NCBI GenBank assembly: GCA_016209105.1
Contig: JACQWR010000015.1
Coordinates: 1-64,000, forward strand
Source: Deltaproteobacteria bacterium
Lineage (GTDB): Bacteria; Desulfobacterota; Syntrophia; Syntrophales; JACQWR01
Direction of reading: 5' to 3'
Length of the DNA stretch: 64,000 bases
Shown here: one piece after another, positions 16,009 to 24,706 of the stretch
How the letters are laid out: the number at the start of each line of letters is the position of its first letter
Numbering within the stretch: position 1 is the stretch's first letter
Notes under the pieces: generated by a model
The model's database searches: none
What the model was told of the DNA's origin: nothing
What the model saw: only the letters and a program-made list of their open reading frames with translations
Position numbers and translations under genes: made by a program

Positions 16009-17034
16009 TTATTTGAAAAGAATATCCTTCAGTTTTGTCACAATGGCAGTGTTTAGCTTGAAAATGGAGTTCACTGCTTTTTCAAGTTGCGAGACGCTGA
16101 CCGGTTCGATGTCCAGTTTGGCTTTTACCGCTTCGGCAAGGAATTCTTTGTCTTTTAACGTTTCGTTGAAGGCTTTGGTAAGGATTAGTGCCAGTTCCTT
16201 GGGGGTGTTTGGAGGCAAAACGAAGGGTCTGGCAAAAATGCTGGGACTGTGTATCCCCACCTCGATCAAACTGCGAGCCTCTTCGGTCTTGGCATAGTTG
16301 ATGGCGAGCGGAACTTTTGATAGGTCAGGAAACGGCTCGGATACTGCTTGCAGTATGACGACTACCTCGCCACTTTCCAGCGACTTGCGCCACGTGGATC
16401 GCATGGAAGCCCAGCCCCAGGAGGTGCCTGCAAGCTCACCCTGTTCGACGGCCAGACGGACATCGGCCGTTCCTTTATACCCGGATACCAACTGGACCGG
16501 GAGTCCCAGCGCGGCCTTAATGATACGGATGACATTGTCAGGCGTATAGGCGCCGGGCGACACCCCACCCATTTTTACCGGCGTCTTGGATGCCATCCAT
16601 TTTTCCATGCTGGTAATGCCGCTCTTTTTGGAAAAGGCAAACGCAGGTTCTTCCTTAACGGCGGCGCCGATGTAAACGAATTTTCTCGCATCAAATTCGA
16701 TCCCCGGTTCCTGAAATAACTGGTTAAAGAAAAGACCACCGTTAAAATGTCCTATAGTGAATCCATCCGGTTTCGCTACCCGGTACATGTTGTTGGCTGA
16801 AATGAGACTGCCTGCACCCGGCATATTTTCCACAATGATAGTGGGCTTCCCGGGAATATATTTCCCCATGTGGCGGGAAAGTACTCTCGCATAGGTATCA
16901 TAGCCGCCGCCCGCGGAATAGCCAACGAGGATACGGATCGTCTTTCCCGCAAAATCGGGCGCTGCAGATGCAATGCCCGTGGTAAGGGAAAAAACAGCTA
17001 AAACTGCAATGAGGAGAAAAAATTTCTTGTTCAT
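16009..17034 (-). CDS. tctC: TctC-type periplasmic solute-binding protein
   Basis: 341 aa. A Sec signal peptide (MNKKFFLLIAVLAVFSL, cleavage after ASA near residue 24) is followed by the TTT receptor fold: RILVGYSAGGGYDTYAR near 36, NMPGAGSLISANNMY near 70. The ATG at 17034 is chosen because AAAGGGAGG sits 6 nt upstream. It binds a carboxylate in the periplasm for the TctAB fusion encoded next. A GG-N10-GC promoter and three palindromes lie upstream, suggesting sigma-54-dependent induction. Confidence 0.92.
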   Translation of the reverse strand: MNKKFFLLIAVLAVFSLTTGIASAAPDFAGKTIRILVGYSAGGGYDTYARVLSRHMGKYIPGKPTIIVENMPGAGSLISANNMYRVAKPDGFTIGHFNGGLFFNQLFQEPGIEFDARKFVYIGAAVKEEPAFAFSKKSGITSMEKWMASKTPVKMGGVSPGAYTPDNVIRIIKAALGLPVQLVSGYKGTADVRLAVEQGELAGTSWGWASMRSTWRKSLESGEVVVILQAVSEPFPDLSKVPLAINYAKTEEARSLIEVGIHSPSIFARPFVLPPNTPKELALILTKAFNETLKDKEFLAEAVKAKLDIEPVSVSQLEKAVNSIFKLNTAIVTKLKDILFK

Positions 17035-17213
17035 GGCGCCTCCCTTTCCAAACTTCTTGAACACTTAGTTCGTTATGATTTCCGGAAAAGCCGGGGACTC
17101 GCTAAGCAGTATATCGCTCAGGGCCAAAAAATATGCCTGAAAAAAACATAACTTATAAATAGTTAAATTTATTAGATATTTACAAAAGCACTCATGATTA
17201 TTTCACACAGAAA

Positions 17214-17230
17214 CTGCACAAAACATGCCT
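17214..17230 (-). promoter_or_regulatory. Candidate sigma-54 promoter of tctC
   Basis: On the minus strand AGGCATGTTTTGTGCAG has GG and GC exactly 10 bp apart and matches most of the TGGCACG-N4-TTGCA consensus. It lies about 180 bp before the tctC ATG and about 100-175 bp downstream of the TGCC-N5-GGCA palindromes. The neighbouring regulator is sigma-54 dependent. Confidence 0.55.
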
Positions 17231-17318
17231 GATCTGAGGGCCCATTAATTTATGAAATTTATTAATAGGTTAGATTGTGTTATTGAAAGCGGAGGATGCC
17301 TGTTTATCGGCAGGTGAA

Positions 17319-17409
17319 TGCCGTTTTGGCACGGGTGTTTATTTTTTTTCTCGTTAATACAGTGCGTTAGAGCATATATGCCATTATGGCATATATGCCA
17401 TTATGGCAT
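17319..17409. promoter_or_regulatory. Three TGCC-N5-GGCA palindromes, probable activator-binding sites
   Basis: TGCCATTATGGCA occurs twice in tandem (within 17378-17392 and 17395-17409, centres 17 bp apart) and TGCCGTTTTGGCA once at 17319-17331. The outermost site overlaps the stop codon of the response regulator. The arrangement is that of an upstream activating sequence for an NtrC-type protein acting on the sigma-54 promoter at 17214-17230. Confidence 0.65.
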
Positions 17410-18765
17410 ATTGTATGACATCAATTTCCTCCGCAGGGTATTCAGTCCAATTCCAAGCAACTTTGCTGCTTGGAATTTATTCCTGTTGGTCTGTTCATAG
17501 ATTCTCAAGATATATTCCTTCTCCATGTCGGCTAAGATCATAACAGGCGTTTCTGCAGGGTCTTGCTTTAGGGATGGTTTTTTCGCGCGGATATTTTCGG
17601 GGAGATGGTTTAGAGATATGGGATGGCCTTGGGTAAGATTAGCGGCAGAGTAGAGAATGGATCTCAGCTCCCGAACATTTCCCGGATATTCATAAGCGGA
17701 AAGCGCGGCAAGGGCTTCTTCATCAATAGTAAGGGAGGATTTTCCTTTTCCAACTTCTTGAAGAAAGGAAGAAATTAATATCGGAATGTCATCTTTTCTT
17801 TCCCGGAGGGCGGGGATGTGCAGCCAAGCGCCTTTCAGGCGCCAGTAAAGATCACCGCGAAACACTCCTCTGGACATGAGTCTTTCAAGGTTTCTATTCG
17901 TTGCAGCGATGATACGGATATCAACCTTTCGGGTATTACTGTCGCCAAGTTTAATGAACTCGCCATTCTGAAGCACCCGAAGGAGTTTCCCCTGAAATTC
18001 ATGAGGAAGGTCCCCAATCTCGTCGAGGAAAAGCGTGCCGCGGTGTGTGTGTTCTAAAAAACCCTTTCGGTCTTTTTCCGCCCCGGTAAACGCCCCTTTT
18101 GTATGTCCAAAAAACTCGGCATCAAAAAGGCTTCCCGAAAGAGAGGCCATGTTAATCGGGGTGAACGGAAAAGGGTTTCTGTCACTGCATCGGTGGATGG
18201 CTTCCGCCAAGAGTTCTTTCCCCGTTCCACTTTCCCCGGTAATGAGGACAGGAACATCACTGATAGCATGAAGTTCCGCCTCCTTCAGAAGACGAAGCAT
18301 TTTTTCCGATTGTGTTACAATCCCGCAAAATGCCGCTTTATTGAACAACTCGGGGAGGGTTGTCGTTCGACCGGCCTCCAGAACCTCCAGGAGCCTTTTT
18401 CGTTCCAGGGCGCGTTTGACAGCGGATATTAAACCATCCCTCGATAGTGGTTTCAATATGTAGTCATATGCCCCTTTCTTGAGGCATTCGACGGCGACCT
18501 TCGCGTCGTTTAGTGATGTGATCATCAGACATTCCGTAGCGGGACTTTTCCGTTTGAAAAATTCCAGAATGGTAACACCGTCCATCCAGGGCATGGTAAT
18601 ATCAATCAGCGCTAAATCGAATATTTCCCCCTGTTCCAGCATTGAGAGAGCCTGCCGTGGATCAGGTACCAGGTGTATATTACGGTAGCCGGAGGTGCCG
18701 AGTCCTCTCTTAACGCTATCCAGAAAATCCTGCTCATCGTCAATAACGATAATTTGCGAATTCAT
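17401..18765 (-). CDS. Sigma-54-dependent response regulator (NtrC/AtoC family)
   Basis: 454 aa. Receiver domain 4-118 with phosphoacceptor D55 (ALIDITMPWMDG) and acidic D9/D10. AAA+ domain about 148-375 with Walker A GESGTGKE, the sigma-54 contact loop GAFTGA and Walker B LFLDEIGD. Fis-type helix-turn-helix at 412-454. It activates sigma-54 RNA polymerase when phosphorylated by the sensor kinase encoded immediately upstream (126-bp gap). Tandem palindromes at its 3' end are the obvious target, so it probably controls tctC-tctAB. Confidence 0.93.
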   Translation of the reverse strand: MNSQIIVIDDEQDFLDSVKRGLGTSGYRNIHLVPDPRQALSMLEQGEIFDLALIDITMPWMDGVTILEFFKRKSPATECLMITSLNDAKVAVECLKKGAYDYILKPLSRDGLISAVKRALERKRLLEVLEAGRTTTLPELFNKAAFCGIVTQSEKMLRLLKEAELHAISDVPVLITGESGTGKELLAEAIHRCSDRNPFPFTPINMASLSGSLFDAEFFGHTKGAFTGAEKDRKGFLEHTHRGTLFLDEIGDLPHEFQGKLLRVLQNGEFIKLGDSNTRKVDIRIIAATNRNLERLMSRGVFRGDLYWRLKGAWLHIPALRERKDDIPILISSFLQEVGKGKSSLTIDEEALAALSAYEYPGNVRELRSILYSAANLTQGHPISLNHLPENIRAKKPSLKQDPAETPVMILADMEKEYILRIYEQTNRNKFQAAKLLGIGLNTLRRKLMSYNMP

Positions 18766-18891
18766 CGAGTAGCCGTCCTCTGGTGATTCAAATCATCCTG
18801 TTGCCGCGCCTAAATTCGGCAACGAGCGCATGCGTAATGCTACCATTGCTTCAGGATCGAAGATTCTCCGCCGTTTGCTCGAAGGAGAGTT

Positions 18892-21800
18892 TCAATTCGA
18901 CAGTATGACACGGAAGGTGCTTCCTTCCCCGGGCCGGCTTTTCACCTCGATGCGCCCTCCGAGGTCATCAATGATTTTTTTCACTATATAAAGGCCTATG
19001 CCGGTACCCATGCCTATTGGTTTGGTAGTAAAGAATGGTTCAAACAACCGGGCTTTCGTTTGCTCATCGAAGCCGATACCGTTGTCCATAACCTCTATCA
19101 CGATGTCGCCGCTCTGCGGATCCCTCCTGAACAGTCGGACTTTGATTAAGGAGTCTTTCTTGCACATAGCTTGCGTAGCATTAATCAGGAGATTGATCAA
19201 GACCTGCTCCAGGGATTCGGGATCTGAAACCAGTTCGGGAAGACCTTCTTCCGCATATACCTCAAACGATTTTGCCGACTTGTTTATCTGGCTCCGGCAG
19301 ATGGTAACCGCCTTGTCCAGAATATCCTGAATCCTCATTTGTTTTCGGGTCCCTTTGATCTTTTTCCTTGAAAACTCCTGCAGATTGGATACCGTCGCAT
19401 TGATCCGTTCAGCACCGTGTTCAAGATTGTCCATTAATTTGAAAATGTCTTCCCGGAATTCATCATACGTCATGCCAAACAGGGCATACTGTGGATGCGT
19501 TGCCGCATATTCGTCAATGATCGGAATGAGTTCCTTGAAATATTCTCTCAGAATGGGAATGTTGAATACGATAAAATTGTTGGGATTATTGATCTCATGG
19601 CTAATGCCGGAAACAAGCATCCCGAGAGATGAAAGTTTCTCCTTATGGATAAGTTCCTGCTCTATGATTTTTTTATCGGTGATGTTTCTCCATGCCGTAT
19701 AGATGATCCACCGACCCTTCATGGGCACCGCAGTCAGCATGACATCCACGAAAAGATTCCTCCCGTCAAACGTTTGATGCTGCCACTCGACGCGGGCGTG
19801 GCCTTCTTTTAAAGCGCGGGCCAACAGGACAAGTTCTTTCTCGAACGAGAGCGCGCCATCGGGTTGTTTCTCCGGCGATATATCGGAAATCTTACGATTC
19901 AATAACAGTTCTTTCGCAGGGCAGCCGAGCATCATCAAGGTTGCCTCATTGCAATCAATAAACACGCCGTTATCAATAAGCAGATTTCCGTCACCGGATT
20001 TTTCAAACAGGAGTCGGAAGAGGTTCTCTTTTTCCCGCAAGGCCTCCTCCGACTGCTTCCGTTCGGTAATGTCCTCGATAACGCCGTCGGTCCAGTCGAT
20101 GCTGCCCGTTTCATCAAAGTGCGCCCGTGCCGTTACCGAGGCCCACATAAGCTGTCCGTCCTTCTTCCGAAGCCGCAGCTCTTTGCCGGTAAGGGAACCG
20201 GAGCGCGTCAGCTCTTCCACGAACAGTTTCCTCTCCTCCGGGTTTTGATACAAGTCTGAAACGGAAACTTCCATGAAGTCATCCACGGATTCATGGCCGA
20301 ACATTTTCGCGATAGCGGGGTTCGCTTGAATAAAGCGACCGTGTGAATCACCGGTACTCCGGTAAATGCCCATATTTAAATTTTCTACCAATGTCCGGTA
20401 TTTATTTTCACTTTCCTGGATGGCCATCTGAGCAAGTTTTCTCTCGGTGATATCCTCAATCGTTTCTATGGCGCCGACAAGATCTCCCTGGGGATTTCTG
20501 ATGATCGCAGCCGTAAAACGAAGCCACTTGCCGCTGTCTCCTAAGAGGGGCGAAAAATCCGTCAGCTCGTAAGCCTCATCAATCAGTTTTGATTTTCGGC
20601 ATCTTCCTTCATACCACTGAGGAATGCTATCGGGAATTTGATCCACAAGCAAATCGGCCAGGCACGGTCTCTCCTCGCTATAGAATGCCCTCCAATGCCG
20701 CTTCGTGCCCACCACCTCCTGCGCTTTTATCCCGGAAAGCTCTTCGAGGGCCTTGTTCCAGTAAACGATCTTGTGGCCGCGATTGATCACGAATATGGAA
20801 ATCGGAGACCCCTGGATGATGCTGTGCAACCGTTTCTCGCTTTCCTGCATTGCCTTCTCGGCGAGTACGCGGTCGTGCTCTTTTGACTCCAATTCCCCGG
20901 CCATTTCATCGAAGGATTTCGTCAATTGACCCAGTTCGTCTTCCCGGTGTTCCAACTCGGTGCGGGCCGTCAGATCGCCGTGTCCCAACCGCCGGGTGGC
21001 ATCCACCAGCTTCTTCAGCCTGCCCGCGATGATAATGTTCCCCAGGAACCAGGCCAACGCCATAACGATGATAAGAACGGCGCACAGGAGCGCCACGTTG
21101 TTGAACAGGGTATCTCTTGCCCGCGCGAGCGCCTGCTTCTCGGCGATGCCGACACGCATGGAGAGGTATGGCGATGTGCTGCCTTTCAGGTAAAATCTCC
21201 TATAGGCCATGAAGCGTTTAACCCTATCATTTCCGACAGCCGTGAAGCTTCCTTCTTCGGGCGGCGCCGACATATAGCGGACCATCTCAGGACCGTCGGC
21301 TTTCCCCACGTACTTTTCCGCTTCGTGGGACCTGAGCAGACGGATGTGCTTGTGGTCGTAGATTCCGAGCACGGACTCTTCCGGCAATTTCGTCCTGGTA
21401 AACATCTGACCGTAGCGGTCAAGCCCGAAGGCGACCGCGACGGCGCCCCGAAAGCGTCCCCCGGCGTCTCGGATGGGATAGGCAAGATGAATGACCGGCA
21501 TCTTGAGCGTCGCCTCGATAACGTATTCGCCTACGGAAAAATCCCTTGTCCTCAGAATATCCTGAAAATATTTTCGTTCTTTTACCCTGTGCGGAGTGAA
21601 AGGCAGGGCGTTGGCAAATACCATCCCTTCGGAGGTCGCCGCGGAGATATTCGCAAAAAACGGGTTTTCCTTCAGCAGTGAAGCGAAGAGCCTGCTGCAT
21701 GCGGGGGCATTCTGATTCTGTACATCCGGCAACTGAGCGAGTGTCATGAGAAGCTGCCGGGTGCTCTCCACGGTGCGTTCATGGTCGGATGCAAAACTCT

Positions 21801-21954
21801 GCAAAACCCTCAGGGCATCGCCCTTCGCATTCTCTATATCACGGCGCTGACGGTCGAATCCGGAATAGATGACAATGCCCAACGCAGGGAGCACCGACAG
21901 TAATACCAGGATAAGCAATTGGGTTCTGATAGACCTGAAAAAAGAATATTTCAC
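18892..21954 (-). CDS. Multi-PAS sensor histidine kinase with periplasmic dCache domain
   Basis: 1020 aa inner-membrane kinase. A membrane helix (12-32), a periplasmic Cache-type ligand domain (about 40-285), a second helix (288-312) and HAMP (312-365) are followed by three PAS domains (about 375-500, 505-630, 640-760), a HisKA-like helix with phospho-His 786 (GISHEINNPNN) and HATPase_c with DNGIGF and GTGIGLYIVKKI boxes. The periplasmic Cache domain suggests it senses the carboxylate directly. It is the first gene of the module and lies between the two ssrA copies. Confidence 0.92.
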   Translation of the reverse strand: MKYSFFRSIRTQLLILVLLSVLPALGIVIYSGFDRQRRDIENAKGDALRVLQSFASDHERTVESTRQLLMTLAQLPDVQNQNAPACSRLFASLLKENPFFANISAATSEGMVFANALPFTPHRVKERKYFQDILRTRDFSVGEYVIEATLKMPVIHLAYPIRDAGGRFRGAVAVAFGLDRYGQMFTRTKLPEESVLGIYDHKHIRLLRSHEAEKYVGKADGPEMVRYMSAPPEEGSFTAVGNDRVKRFMAYRRFYLKGSTSPYLSMRVGIAEKQALARARDTLFNNVALLCAVLIIVMALAWFLGNIIIAGRLKKLVDATRRLGHGDLTARTELEHREDELGQLTKSFDEMAGELESKEHDRVLAEKAMQESEKRLHSIIQGSPISIFVINRGHKIVYWNKALEELSGIKAQEVVGTKRHWRAFYSEERPCLADLLVDQIPDSIPQWYEGRCRKSKLIDEAYELTDFSPLLGDSGKWLRFTAAIIRNPQGDLVGAIETIEDITERKLAQMAIQESENKYRTLVENLNMGIYRSTGDSHGRFIQANPAIAKMFGHESVDDFMEVSVSDLYQNPEERKLFVEELTRSGSLTGKELRLRKKDGQLMWASVTARAHFDETGSIDWTDGVIEDITERKQSEEALREKENLFRLLFEKSGDGNLLIDNGVFIDCNEATLMMLGCPAKELLLNRKISDISPEKQPDGALSFEKELVLLARALKEGHARVEWQHQTFDGRNLFVDVMLTAVPMKGRWIIYTAWRNITDKKIIEQELIHKEKLSSLGMLVSGISHEINNPNNFIVFNIPILREYFKELIPIIDEYAATHPQYALFGMTYDEFREDIFKLMDNLEHGAERINATVSNLQEFSRKKIKGTRKQMRIQDILDKAVTICRSQINKSAKSFEVYAEEGLPELVSDPESLEQVLINLLINATQAMCKKDSLIKVRLFRRDPQSGDIVIEVMDNGIGFDEQTKARLFEPFFTTKPIGMGTGIGLYIVKKIIDDLGGRIEVKSRPGEGSTFRVILSN

Positions 21955-22112
21955 GGCGCCTCCTCAATAGGGGAATGACCTATCCAACCTGCATTTTGCG
22001 TGAGCATTGAATCCGGCAGCAAGCGCATTGCTCGGAGAAATATACAACATTTCGAAATCTATTGCTTCAGAAGATTACCAAGGAATCAACCGGCCCCCTT
22101 TTCCCGCCGATC

Positions 22113-22216
22113 TTGACTTATGCGGTGGGAGGGCTTATACGTATTGAACAATTTCCGTTCTTTCATAGCAAGCTTCGCCACGGGGGCGATACGGTTTCGA
22201 CTCCCGCCGCCTCCAC
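22113..22216 (+). pseudogene. Internally deleted second ssrA copy with its promoter
   Basis: 22113-22200 matches the ssrA promoter, leader and first 20 nt (TTGACT, 17 bp, TATACG; then GGGGGCGATACGGTTTCGAC) with about ten changes. The next bases, TCCCGCCGCCTCCAC, are the tmRNA 3' end. About 310 nt, including the tag frame, are missing. The junction falls at TTCGAC, present in both the 5' end and the T-loop of intact ssrA, so deletion between these short repeats is likely. Not functional as tmRNA. Confidence 0.8.
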
Positions 22217-22290
22217 AGGTCATACTCGTTTCGTCCTGAGTATTTCAACAACGCCAGCACGTCTTGTATTTATAGTATAAGGGATAATTC

Positions 22291-23526
22291 TTGAACGCCA
22301 CTGCATCCAAAACTCCCCGCTATGCGGCTCTGCAACATAAGAACTTCGTACTCCTCTGGTCCGGGATGATCGTATCGAATATCGGAACCTGGGTACAGAA
22401 TGTGGCGCAGGGCTGGCTCGTATTGCAATTGACCGATTCGCCGCTCTGGCTCGGCGTGCTGGGCTTAAGTTTCGCCGTGCCCATGGTTCTGCTGCCGCTC
22501 GTGGGTGGCGCCGTGGTGGATCGCATCAACCGCATTCGACTCCTCTTTTTCACGCAAACGGCCATGATGATGCTGTCGTTCGCGGTGGCGCTGTTGATCT
22601 GGTTCGACCTGATCAGGGTATGGCATCTCCTTGCGGCATCGTTCATGGGGGCGGCGCTTCTGGCGTTTGACAACCCAGCGCGCCGGGCTCTGATACCGGA
22701 TATTGTTCCACCGCAGGACTTGATGAACGCCCTCTCGATCAACGCCGCGACGTACACGGGGGCGGCACTGATCGGTCCGGCGATTGCGGGTGCGCTGCTT
22801 GTTCCTCTGGGGATCGGCAGTTTATTCTTCCTGAACGGCATCAGTTATCTGGCGGTGTTGATTGCCCTCATGGCGATGCGCGACGCGCCGACGCACAGCG
22901 GCGGGATTCAAGCCTCGTTTGCTGAATCAGTAATAGGCGGATTGGCGTATGCGTGGCGGACGCGCTTGATACTTGCGTTGTTGATAATCTCGGCGCTGAC
23001 GGCGATATGTGGACGTTCCTACCAGAACCTCTTCCCGATTTTTGCGCGCGACATCTGGCGCAGCGGCGCCCACGGCTACGGGTTCCTGCTGTCCGCGGCC
23101 GGCGGCGGCGCGGTCGTAGGCGCATTCGGCCTGGCATCCATCCGGCAACTGAAGCGACAGGGCGCCGTGATGATCGGGTGTGGGCTGGTCTTCAGCGCGG
23201 CGGTTATCCTGTTTTCGATAAGCACGTCGCTCATAATGGGTATCTGCTTCATCTTCATCGGGGGCGTGATGGCTACCGTTTTCGGCACCATTATTGCGAC
23301 GTTCATTCAGATCATGGTGCCCGGCGCATTGCGGGGGCGCATCATGAGCCTCTATACCATCACCCTTATCGGTTTACCGTCGCTCGGAGGCATGGGCATC
23401 GGTGCAATCGCGGAGCTGTTGGGTGGCATCCCCGGGGCGCCGCGAGCCGTATGGATCGGCGGGGCGGTCGTGGCGGCACTCTTTCTTTCGGTATCGCCGT
23501 TTTTCTGGCGGCGCAACATTGCCTGA
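22291..23526 (+). CDS. Major facilitator transporter (MFS_3/EntS-like)
   Basis: 411 aa with about 12 hydrophobic helices. N-terminal WSGMIVSNIGTWVQNVAQGWLVLQL near residue 25 and the loop GGAVVDRINRIR near 72 are typical of the EntS/MFS_3 group of exporters. The start is TTG at 22291, with AGGG about 9 nt upstream; no ATG fits the conserved N-terminus. Substrate unknown; the group exports siderophores and drugs. Single gene, followed by an R2 repeat. Confidence 0.82.
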   Translation: MNATASKTPRYAALQHKNFVLLWSGMIVSNIGTWVQNVAQGWLVLQLTDSPLWLGVLGLSFAVPMVLLPLVGGAVVDRINRIRLLFFTQTAMMMLSFAVALLIWFDLIRVWHLLAASFMGAALLAFDNPARRALIPDIVPPQDLMNALSINAATYTGAALIGPAIAGALLVPLGIGSLFFLNGISYLAVLIALMAMRDAPTHSGGIQASFAESVIGGLAYAWRTRLILALLIISALTAICGRSYQNLFPIFARDIWRSGAHGYGFLLSAAGGGAVVGAFGLASIRQLKRQGAVMIGCGLVFSAAVILFSISTSLIMGICFIFIGGVMATVFGTIIATFIQIMVPGALRGRIMSLYTITLIGLPSLGGMGIGAIAELLGGIPGAPRAVWIGGAVVAALFLSVSPFFWRRNIA

Positions 23527-23544
23527 GAAGCCGGCGGACGTGTC

Positions 23545-23595
23545 CTTTGACCGGGGGGTACCGTGCAAGCCCCGTGCGGTGGACGGGGAACTTTA
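23545..23595 (+). repeat. Dispersed palindromic repeat R2
   Basis: CTTTGACCGGGGGGTACCGTGCAAGCCCCGTGCGGTGGACGGGGAACTTTAC layout: the same element as 12430-12480 with a few changes. It lies between the convergent MFS and gntR genes. Confidence 0.65.
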
Positions 23596-24393
23596 CTTTT
23601 TCGTGCGATTGCCGGTTTTCTTGTCCGTATGTTTGAACGATTTTTTCGGGCTGGCTTTAGTTGAAGGGACAGGTCTTCTCGGTGGTTGCTTGACGGAGAG
23701 CTTCGTGATATCTTCTTCCATAGTTGCCATTGCGTCCTGAAAATTTCCCGCTTTGATAGAATGCAGAATTGATTCGTGAATCTCCAAGACCCGTTTTTTT
23801 CTTTTCAAACTGGGGCCTAATTGCGACAGGTATTTTTGCAACACGTCGAAAAGCGCCTTGGCAATCATGATCAGCAGCGGATTCCTGCTGGCCTCCGCTA
23901 AAATAAGGTGAAATTCAAGACTCAACGGTTTTGGGACGTTATGAACCAGACACTCCCGAGCACGGACGATATTGTTTTCAAGACGTTCAATATCCTCCTG
24001 CTGAATACGTTCCAACGCCAAGCCCCAGATGCCCTTTTCAATCGCCACCCGCGCCTCGGTGATTTGCTGAATCGTTACTTTATCGAGCTGAACGATAGTT
24101 TCCAGAGAGTTCATCAGTTGGTCGGAATCTACTTTTTTGATAAAAATACCGCCGCCTGCGCCGGGGCGAATGGAGAGTGTTCCTGAATTCTCCAACATTC
24201 GGAGGGCTTCCCGGATGACCGGACGCCCCACCTTGAAGGATTGGCAGAGCTCCTTTTCGGAGGCCAGCCGGTCCCCGGGATTATAGTGTCCGGCGAGAAT
24301 CGCGTTTCTGATTTGATCAGCGACAATTTCAAACAGTCGCTTGTTTTTGACAGGATTGAAACCGTTCTTTAAAAATGCTTTTCCTTCAGGCAT
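23593..24393 (-). CDS. FadR-subfamily GntR transcription regulator
   Basis: 266 aa. An N-terminal winged helix-turn-helix (about 14-80, with GDRLASEKELCQSFKVGRPVIREALRML) and a C-terminal all-helical FCD ligand domain (about 95-235). The C-terminal tail (236-266) is very basic (KKSFKHTDKKTGNRTKK), an unusual addition. FadR/FCD regulators usually respond to organic acids. It is divergent from the large dehydratase/TTT cluster that starts 313 bp away and is the best candidate for its regulator. Its promoter contains a palindrome, pointing to autoregulation. Confidence 0.88.
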   Translation of the reverse strand: MPEGKAFLKNGFNPVKNKRLFEIVADQIRNAILAGHYNPGDRLASEKELCQSFKVGRPVIREALRMLENSGTLSIRPGAGGGIFIKKVDSDQLMNSLETIVQLDKVTIQQITEARVAIEKGIWGLALERIQQEDIERLENNIVRARECLVHNVPKPLSLEFHLILAEASRNPLLIMIAKALFDVLQKYLSQLGPSLKRKKRVLEIHESILHSIKAGNFQDAMATMEEDITKLSVKQPPRRPVPSTKASPKKSFKHTDKKTGNRTKK

Positions 24394-24439
24394 GGCTTGC
24401 TCGGTTACCTCACTTTTTAAAATCGTGTTTCGGTTAAAG

Positions 24440-24468
24440 ATATTACATTAAGATTATATTAATGTCAA
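24440..24468 (-). promoter_or_regulatory. gntR promoter with embedded palindrome
   Basis: On the minus strand TTGACA (24468-24463), 17 bp, TAATAT (24445-24440). The inverted repeat ACATTAA-N7-TTAATGT (24445-24465) covers the spacer and -35 box. It is a plausible operator for the regulator itself and perhaps for the divergent cluster. The rest of 24394-24706 shows no gene; a TATAAT at 24681-24686 may be the -10 of the cluster. Confidence 0.6.
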
Positions 24469-24706
24469 TTTTTTCTTGACTTTCTTTTTAATAGTTAATA
24501 AAACTTTTTCACGGTCGTTCCTTTCGTTTTTAGAACGGATGTCTTCTTTCGATGCCGGTAGCACCCCATAAGGACTCAACAGTGTATCCAATAGAGCCCC
24601 CAGAACGTCATAACCGGAAAACGGAGACACCGAGGGGGGATGAACATCCAAGTCTTCCGAAGTCTCAAATATACCTTGTTTATAATAGTTTCAGGGAGGG
24701 TTTCGC

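Noticed and set aside
17330-17346. TGGCACGGGTGTTTA as a plus-strand sigma-54 promoter
   Set aside because: The invariant GC at -12 is missing, and there is no plus-strand gene downstream.
24454-24651. 65-aa Lys-rich frame upstream of the dehydratase cluster
   Set aside because: It covers the gntR promoter region, lacks a Shine-Dalgarno and has no protein-like pattern apart from a poly-Lys end.
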